DNA of 18,555 bases. Source: Candidatus Moranbacteria bacterium CG_4_9_14_3_um_filter_45_14 (GTDB taxonomy: Bacteria > Patescibacteriota > Minisyncoccia > Moranbacterales > UBA1568). Location of the stretch: assembly GCA_002790675.1 (NCBI GenBank), contig PFVP01000060.1, forward strand, positions 1 through 18,555. The letters are read 5' to 3'. This document shows, piece by piece, positions 13,429 to 18,555 of the stretch; within the stretch, counting starts at the first letter, position 1, and the number at the start of each line of letters is the position of its first letter. The notes beneath the pieces are model-generated. The model made no database searches, was not told where the DNA came from, and saw only the letters and a program-made list of their open reading frames with translations. A program made the position numbers and the translations under genes.

Positions 13429-14094
13429 ATGTATTGGATCTATCTTTTTCTTTTCATTTTTATCATCTTCACACCGAAAATCATTCAGGATGGATTTTTT
13501 TTCCTTCGTGAAGAAGACATTGAATCACTCATCATACTTTGTTTTGGTGTTCTCGCTTTCGTCCTTTATTTGGCGAAAGAAAAGGAATTGCTGAAAGTTT
13601 TTCGGGAAAAACTTCATCTTCAGAGAAAAACCAATGACATCACGAAAGATCTATCGGATTCGTATTCGTATATTGGTGGGATGAATCGTAAGTTCGATAT
13701 CGTGAAAAATCTCATCTTTCATCTTCCTGAGGACACTTCAGATGCGTTGGCCAAGGAGCATCCGGAAACGTTCCAATCGATCATTCAAGCGATACAGCTT
13801 CTTTCCAAAGGAGAATCCGTTTCACTGCGTTTTGTCAATACAAAAACAGGGCAATTGGAAAAAATAATAGAAAGAGGGCCTCCCGAAAAGTTCGCTTTTT
13901 TCAACGCGAAAAAACTCCTGGCATCTGGAAAAGTGTTTTGGGAAAATCCTGATTGTGCGGTCGTTCGTTCTCCACGAGAAGCAAAGAACAAAGTTGTGTA
14001 TATTATTTTTCCAAAAGCGACGAATCAGATAGAGGATGTGGAAATGTTCAAAATCCTCGCTTCACAGGCACTTCTTTTATACTGTGTCGCTTGA
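13429..14094 (+). CDS. Membrane protein of unknown function: two TM segments, coiled coil, GAF-like end
   Basis: I do not recognise a named family. The 221 residues start with two hydrophobic helices (about 2-20, YWIYLFLFIFIIFTPKII, and about 31-49, IESLIILCFGVLAFVLYLA), then a charged, probably coiled-coil linker (50-95, KEKELLKVFREKLHLQRK), and a soluble domain of about 120 residues ending in a helix MFKILASQALLLY. The mixed alpha/beta pattern with that last helix recalls a degenerate GAF sensor domain, but no ligand or catalytic residues can be named. ATG 13429 is chosen because it starts the first TM helix; TTG 13414 is an in-frame alternative. It lies 63 bases after galU and before the GT4 gene, so a role in envelope glycan assembly or its sensing is a guess from context. 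Confidence 0.6.
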   Translation: MYWIYLFLFIFIIFTPKIIQDGFFFLREEDIESLIILCFGVLAFVLYLAKEKELLKVFREKLHLQRKTNDITKDLSDSYSYIGGMNRKFDIVKNLIFHLPEDTSDALAKEHPETFQSIIQAIQLLSKGESVSLRFVNTKTGQLEKIIERGPPEKFAFFNAKKLLASGKVFWENPDCAVVRSPREAKNKVVYIIFPKATNQIEDVEMFKILASQALLLYCVA

Positions 14095-14137
14095 GAGGCT
14101 TCAGATGAGAGACCTCATCCTTTTGGAAGAGAAGGGA

Positions 14138-14143
14138 TATAAT
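14138..14143 (+). promoter_or_regulatory. -10 box before the glycosyltransferase gene
   Basis: TATAAT lies 16 bases before ATG 14160 in a 65-base gap. The -35 region at 17-bp spacing (TCATCC) is poor. A start near 14150 would leave a leader of about 10 bases. Confidence 0.4.
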
Positions 14144-14159
14144 TGATATTCACTTGAAT

Positions 14160-15332
14160 ATGCGAATAGGTATCGATGCTCGATTTTATGGTTCGATCGG
14201 CAAGGGACTCGGTCGTTATACCGAGAAACTTATCGAGCGTCTGGAAACTCTGGATACGGAGAATGAGTATATCATTTTTTTATTACGGGAGAATTTCGAT
14301 GATTATGTACCGAGGAACAGACATTTCAAGAAAGCCTTGGCAGAATATCCGTGGTACAGTTTCTCGGAACAGATTTTTTTTCCGCTCCAACTTCTCTCCT
14401 TTCGATTGGATCTCGTTCACTTTCCTCACTTCAATGTCCCGTTTCTGTATCCGAAAAAATTTGTGGTTACCATCCACGATTTGATATTGCTCCATTATCC
14501 GACGCTTCAAAATACCACGCACTCAGGGATTTTCTACAGAATGAAATTTTTCGCCTATCGTTTCATCATCGCTTGCGCTATTCATCATGCCGAACATATC
14601 ATCACCGTCTCTTATTTTACGGCAGAGGATATCCTCGCGGAATATCCTCGCGCCCGAGGGAAAATATCAGTGACATACGAGGCGGCCGATCCCTGGTGTC
14701 AGTTTTTGTCTCCGGAGAAAGAGAAGGTACTTTTTGATAGATTCAGATTACTGCAAGCGCCGTCGCCCGATACAGAGAAAGAAGGAGTGCGTGATATACT
14801 GAAGCCGTATCTCCTCTATGTCGGCAATGCATATCCGCACAAGAATTTGGAAGCTCTTTTGAAAATAGCCCCGAAGTTTCCTCTTTATGAATTCGTCTTG
14901 GTTGGCAAAGAAGACTATTTCTATACCCGTTTGAAGAAAATGGCGGAGGAACAGAAGATACAGAATATCATTTTTACGGGGTTTGTCGACGATTCCGAAT
15001 TGAGTTCCCTTTATCGTTTTGCCGTATGCTATATCTTCCCATCGTTCTATGAGGGATTCGGGTTGCCACCGCTCGAAGCGATGACGCGAGGGATTCCCGT
15101 ATTGGCTTCTTCCTGTGGCTCATTGCCGGAAATCCTCGGTCAAGCTACTCTCTATTTTGATCCCCACAAAGAAGAATCGTTGGAAGAGAAACTGACTGAA
15201 ATGCTTTGTTCAGAAACAGCGCGTCAGGAATGCATACGGCGTGGGTATGTCCGGATCCGTATGTATAGTTTCGAACGTATGGCAGAGAAAACATTGAAAA
15301 TTTATACGCAGAGCATCAAAAACAAAGAGTAA
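14160..15332 (+). CDS. Family 4 (GT-B) glycosyltransferase
   Basis: This cytoplasmic, probably membrane-associated GT4 enzyme transfers a sugar from an activated donor to a glycan or lipid carrier. The 390 residues have a two-domain GT-B layout: N-terminal domain with MRIGIDARFYGSIGKGLGRYT, DLVHFPHFNVP and TIHDLILLHYP; C-terminal donor domain with YLLYVGNAYPHKNLEALL, FTGFVDDSELSSLY and the EX7E motif Glu298...Glu306 in YEGFGLPPLEA, then PVLASSCGSLPEILG. This pattern resembles mannosyl- and rhamnosyltransferase-type GT4 proteins; the donor cannot be read from sequence, but dTDP-rhamnose or a nucleotide hexose from the upstream genes is plausible. ATG 14160 is used (TTG 14154 is in frame). The DUF4012 gene follows after 8 bases. 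Confidence 0.9.
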   Translation: MRIGIDARFYGSIGKGLGRYTEKLIERLETLDTENEYIIFLLRENFDDYVPRNRHFKKALAEYPWYSFSEQIFFPLQLLSFRLDLVHFPHFNVPFLYPKKFVVTIHDLILLHYPTLQNTTHSGIFYRMKFFAYRFIIACAIHHAEHIITVSYFTAEDILAEYPRARGKISVTYEAADPWCQFLSPEKEKVLFDRFRLLQAPSPDTEKEGVRDILKPYLLYVGNAYPHKNLEALLKIAPKFPLYEFVLVGKEDYFYTRLKKMAEEQKIQNIIFTGFVDDSELSSLYRFAVCYIFPSFYEGFGLPPLEAMTRGIPVLASSCGSLPEILGQATLYFDPHKEESLEEKLTEMLCSETARQECIRRGYVRIRMYSFERMAEKTLKIYTQSIKNKE

Positions 15333-15340
15333 AAAATAAT

Positions 15341-17521
15341 ATGTCTTCTCCTTTTAGGCAGCAACCATCACAACTTTCTGATATTCGACCCGTTTCTCGT
15401 CCGGAGGTTTTGAAGCGACCAAAAATGGAATACGGACAGACGGATGGGGGGTATACACCTCTTTTCTTTGAAGCACCTGTGTCACGATTTGAACCGGATC
15501 ATTTGAAATGGTCTAGAGAGGATTTGATGCAAAAGCAATCATTTCTTCTGAGGAAGCAAAAGCGTATTCTTTTCGCGTTTATTCTCTTTCTCTGTGCGGG
15601 GATAGGCATATCATTCGTGATATACAGAGCAGAGAATGTGAAGAATATGGTGCTTGCAGATGGTGAGCGTGGGTATGGATACCTTGCCTCGGCCGTAGAG
15701 GACATCCAATCCGAGCAATGGGGCGAATCGTCGTCTCGATTCGATGATGCCTACCGATCGTTTTCACACGGAACAGAAAGCCTTTCTTCCTGGGGAGGGT
15801 CGTTGTTTACTTTGACACGATTCGTACCGGGACTCTCCAAGATAGCTTCAGGAAAATCCGCTTTGGAAGCAGGGAAACATTTCGCTTCGGCGGGAATCTC
15901 TCTCAACAAGATCACGGCGGATTTCGCGCTCTCCAAAGAAACATATATGCAAGGAAATACAATTTCGTTTCTTGATTTTTTGTCTCGAGTCAAAATACCT
16001 TTGGAAGAGACGCTTACCGAACTTGAAGCGGGGAATCAGGCATTGAAAGGAGTCGATATAAAGAGTGTTCCGAAAGACAAGCAGGAGAAGTTTCTGCTGG
16101 TTCGCAAAAGCCTCCCTACGCTCATCGGTCTCATCAAGAATTTCGATCAGCATAAGGCACTCTTTGAAGAACTCTTGGGTGGCAATGGTCCTCGAAAGTA
16201 TCTTTTCCTCCTGCAGAATAATCAGGAAATGCGCGCCACAGGAGGTTTCATCGGTACGTATGCGCTGATGGATGTGAATGACGGTGTTGTCCGCCGTTTT
16301 TTCGTCGACGGGATTTTCAATCCTGACGGTCAACTGAGAGAAAACATTGTTCCTCCGAAAGCCATACAGAAAGTGAGCGCTGCCTGGAGTCTACATGATA
16401 GCAATTGGTTTCCGGATTTCCCGATGTCTGCCGAAAAAGCGATCTTCTTCTATGAGAAGACGGGGGGATCGACAGTCGATGGCGTGATCACATTGACGCC
16501 GACGGTGATGCAACAACTGCTTTCTGTGACCGGACCGATTACGCTTCCTCAGTATGGCCTTACGGTGGATGCCGATAATTTCATTCCGATCATCCAAGAG
16601 CAGGTGGAGACGAAATATGATAAGGAAGAGAATCAACCGAAGAAAGTGCTCGCTGATCTGACGGCTCTTCTGATCGAGAAAGTTTTCGCATCACAAGATA
16701 AGATGACTCTGTACAGAATCGCGAATGCGCTTGTGAAAGGGCTGAACGAAAAACAGATGCTTCTCTATATGCGTCACCCACAAACAGAGGCATTGATCGA
16801 TGGAGCGGGTTGGTCGGGACGGGTGCTCCCTACGTCCAAGGATTATCTCTCTGTCATCCATACTAATATCAACGGATACAAGACGGATGGCGTGATAGAT
16901 GAGACGATCAAACATACGGCCGAAATCAGCACGGATGGTTCTATCGTAGACACGGTTTTTATCACGCGTACGCATCGCGGTGGCAATACTCCTTATATAT
17001 GGTGGAACAAAGTGAATGCCGATTATATGCGTGTGTATGTTCCAGAGGGCTCGAAGCTTTTATCGGCGCAGGGAGCGACGTGGGAATTTCCGGAAGCACC
17101 ACTCGATTATCAAGCGCTCGGTTTTAAGCGGGATGTCGACGTGGAGCGTGAGGAAAATTCTCTCTCTATCGATGAAAAGAGCGGAACACGCGTGTATCAG
17201 GATTCCGGGAAGACCGTATTCGGAGCCTGGGTGTATGTCAGTCCGCAAGAATCTGTAACGGTCGAATATCGCTACCGATTGCCGTTTACTATCGATATGA
17301 ATCAGATTCATCAAGGTGGAGCTGATTCCTACGCGATACTCTATCAAAAACAATCAGGATCATTGGGAAGCAAGCTGTTTTCGTCGGTATTATTTCCGGA
17401 TGGAATCGAGCCAGTTTGGCAGACGAGCGGAAATCTGATACCGTACAGTCGACAGTGGAAACTTGAAACTGATTTGAAAACCGACGTATTCGCCGGAATG
17501 GTTTTCGGTACTGCCAAGTAA
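15341..17521 (+). CDS. DUF4012 domain membrane protein
   Basis: The protein has 726 residues and no known activity. A cytoplasmic Pro-rich N-terminus (1-73) precedes one TM helix (about 75-95, RILFAFILFLCAGIGISFVIYR); the rest is likely extracytoplasmic. Residues about 100-280 are largely helical, and about 285-480 match DUF4012: KYLFLLQNNQEMRATGGFIG, the DGVVRRFFVDGIFNPDG region, SNWFPDFPMSAEKAIFFYEK, and DGVITLTPTVMQQLLSVTGP. A beta-rich C-terminal part (about 520-726) follows. DUF4012 proteins are common in CPR bacteria, actinobacteria and chloroflexi, often beside glycosyltransferase and polysaccharide genes, as here. A role in assembling or anchoring a surface polymer is inference. The FIGTYALMDV segment recalls LytR-type surface-polymer proteins only vaguely. 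It begins 8 bases after the GT4 gene, with no Shine-Dalgarno sequence. Confidence 0.85.
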   Translation: MSSPFRQQPSQLSDIRPVSRPEVLKRPKMEYGQTDGGYTPLFFEAPVSRFEPDHLKWSREDLMQKQSFLLRKQKRILFAFILFLCAGIGISFVIYRAENVKNMVLADGERGYGYLASAVEDIQSEQWGESSSRFDDAYRSFSHGTESLSSWGGSLFTLTRFVPGLSKIASGKSALEAGKHFASAGISLNKITADFALSKETYMQGNTISFLDFLSRVKIPLEETLTELEAGNQALKGVDIKSVPKDKQEKFLLVRKSLPTLIGLIKNFDQHKALFEELLGGNGPRKYLFLLQNNQEMRATGGFIGTYALMDVNDGVVRRFFVDGIFNPDGQLRENIVPPKAIQKVSAAWSLHDSNWFPDFPMSAEKAIFFYEKTGGSTVDGVITLTPTVMQQLLSVTGPITLPQYGLTVDADNFIPIIQEQVETKYDKEENQPKKVLADLTALLIEKVFASQDKMTLYRIANALVKGLNEKQMLLYMRHPQTEALIDGAGWSGRVLPTSKDYLSVIHTNINGYKTDGVIDETIKHTAEISTDGSIVDTVFITRTHRGGNTPYIWWNKVNADYMRVYVPEGSKLLSAQGATWEFPEAPLDYQALGFKRDVDVEREENSLSIDEKSGTRVYQDSGKTVFGAWVYVSPQESVTVEYRYRLPFTIDMNQIHQGGADSYAILYQKQSGSLGSKLFSSVLFPDGIEPVWQTSGNLIPYSRQWKLETDLKTDVFAGMVFGTAK

Positions 17522-17572
17522 TATACGATACACGAGATACATATCATTTCATCATTCTCGCACAGACGGGAA

Positions 17573-17578
17573 TATAGT
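17573..17578 (+). promoter_or_regulatory. -10 box before murJ
   Basis: TATAGT ends 12 bases before ATG 17591 in the 69-base gap after the DUF4012 gene. The -35 is weak (TCATCA at 17549-17554, 18-bp spacing). Transcription from near 17585 would give a very short leader. Confidence 0.4.
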
Positions 17579-17590
17579 GATCAAAAAAGT

Positions 17591-18555
17591 ATGGTAAAAC
17601 GATGGTTCAACAATTTTTCTTCGTGGACGAGTACTCCGAGCAAAACAGTCGGGAGTGCCGCTCTTCTTATCGCTATCGCTTCCATAGCCAGTCGTTTTCT
17701 CGGATTCTTGCGTGATCGCATTCTTGCTTCCCAGTTCGGTGCCGGTGATACGTTGGATGCCTATTATGCCGCTTTCCGTATCCCTGACTTATTATATAGC
17801 CTTTTGGTCTTGGGAGCGCTCAGTGCCGCTTTTGTTCCGATCTTCACCGAATTCCTGGCCGAGAAGAAAGAAGAAGAAGCCTGGAAATTGACTTCGGGGA
17901 CGTTGTATCTCCTCCTCCTCTTTCTTGGAGGTCTTTCCTTGCTCGGTATAGTGTTTGCTCCGTGGCTGACCGCTCTTATCGCTCCCGGATTTTCTCCGGA
18001 GAAAATGGATACCGTCGCGATGCTCACACGAGTGATGCTTCTTTCACCGATTTTTCTTGCCGTCAGCGCCGTATTCGGGGGTGTACTCATTTCTTTCAAA
18101 CAATTCGCCGCCTATTCATTGGCTCCTATTTTCTACAATGTAGGTATCATCTGTGGCGCGCTTTTCTTCGTTCCGTTCATCGGACCGGTAGGTTTAGCAT
18201 GGGGCGTCGTGCTCGGTTCATTCTTGCATATGATGACTCAGTATCCATCACTCCGTCGTTCAGGATTTCATTTCAAGCTTCATTCCATAGATATCTGGAA
18301 AGATACTACCGTACGCAAAGTCATCAGGCTGATGATCCCTCGTTCGCTCGGTCTGGCAGTCAATCAAATTAGTCTTCTTGCAGTGACGATATTCGCTTCC
18401 ACCCTTGCTTCGGGGAGCTTGGCGGTATTCACGCTGGCGAATAATATACAGAGCGTACCTCTGGGATTGTTCGGCATCGCATTTTCCGTAGCAGTCTTTC
18501 CGTCTCTCAGTTTTTTCGCAGCCAAGAAGAAGGAGGAAGATTTCTTTGCGATATT
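17591..18555 (+). CDS. murJ: Lipid II flippase MurJ (partial, runs off the window)
   Basis: MurJ (MviN) moves the peptidoglycan precursor lipid II to the outer face of the membrane. From ATG 17591 the frame stays open for 321 codons to the window end, so the C-terminal third or so is missing. The visible part shows the MVF/MOP pattern: ALLIAIASIASRFLGFLRDRI near the start, then GAGDTLDAYYAAFRIPDLLY, ALSAAFVPIF, several hydrophobic helices, FGGVLISFKQFAAYSLAPIFYN, GPVGLAWGVVLGSFLHM, and the RLMIPRSLGLAVNQI segment followed by GLFGIAFSVAVFPSLS. The Arg residues in the SRFLGFLRDR motif fit the charged central cavity of MurJ. Paired at a distance with the ftsI-murF operon, it supports normal peptidoglycan synthesis in this organism. 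Confidence 0.93.
   Translation, partial: MVKRWFNNFSSWTSTPSKTVGSAALLIAIASIASRFLGFLRDRILASQFGAGDTLDAYYAAFRIPDLLYSLLVLGALSAAFVPIFTEFLAEKKEEEAWKLTSGTLYLLLLFLGGLSLLGIVFAPWLTALIAPGFSPEKMDTVAMLTRVMLLSPIFLAVSAVFGGVLISFKQFAAYSLAPIFYNVGIICGALFFVPFIGPVGLAWGVVLGSFLHMMTQYPSLRRSGFHFKLHSIDIWKDTTVRKVIRLMIPRSLGLAVNQISLLAVTIFASTLASGSLAVFTLANNIQSVPLGLFGIAFSVAVFPSLSFFAAKKKEEDFFAI

Noticed and set aside
17962..18372. 136-codon plus-strand open frame
   Set aside because: It is an out-of-frame shadow inside murJ, whose own frame gives an uninterrupted MviN-type protein.

Overview
The window looks like bacterial chromosome from a Candidate Phyla Radiation (Patescibacteria) organism, probably in the Parcubacteria/Paceibacteria part of that group; the finer placement is a guess. 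The reasons are a compact division cluster (mraZ, rsmH, ftsL-like, ftsI, murF) with a MurF that lacks its usual N-terminal domain, a DUF4012 membrane protein, a CCTGCCTGCCGGCAGG-type palindrome of the kind I recall as abundant in these genomes, very short gene spacing, and start codons almost without Shine-Dalgarno sequences. TGA ends several genes at their conserved C-termini, so the standard bacterial code is used, not the TGA=Gly code of Gracilibacteria and Absconditabacteria.

Layout. Bases 1-358 hold the end of an IS30-family insertion sequence, with its transposase on the minus strand running off the window. Bases 394-1806 hold an M17 leucyl aminopeptidase gene split by one in-frame TGA at 814-816; it ends at an intrinsic terminator (1861-1885). 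A near-consensus promoter (1903-1931), overlapped and followed by 10-bp-spaced GTGGG boxes that match MraZ operators, starts the division and wall operon: mraZ, rsmH, an ftsL-like gene, ftsI and murF (2054-7125). A structured leader lies just before mraZ, and palindromic elements lie at the starts of rsmH and ftsL. A 220-bp gap framed by a 13-bp inverted repeat follows murF. A small KH-domain RNA-binding gene (khpA-like) then has its own promoter and a strong terminator.

Bases 7864-13365 form a nucleotide-sugar block: rmlC, rmlB, rmlD, then glyA (serine hydroxymethyltransferase) as an unexpected insert, then rmlA and galU. Together rmlA-B-C-D make dTDP-L-rhamnose from glucose-1-phosphate, and galU makes UDP-glucose. 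A two-TM protein of unknown function (13429-14094), a GT4 glycosyltransferase (14160-15332), a large DUF4012 membrane protein (15341-17521) and the lipid II flippase murJ (17591 to the end) follow. All genes but the transposase lie on the plus strand, and most of them serve the cell envelope: septal peptidoglycan synthesis, precursor export, and activated sugars for a surface glycan.

Most striking are the in-frame TGA in an otherwise intact aminopeptidase, the MraZ boxes plus competing hairpins ahead of mraZ, the palindromes placed on translation starts, -10 boxes so close to start codons that some mRNAs should be leaderless or nearly so, and the MurF architecture. I found no CRISPR array, tRNA, rRNA, toxin-antitoxin pair or phage module, and nothing I would call a wholly new multi-gene system.
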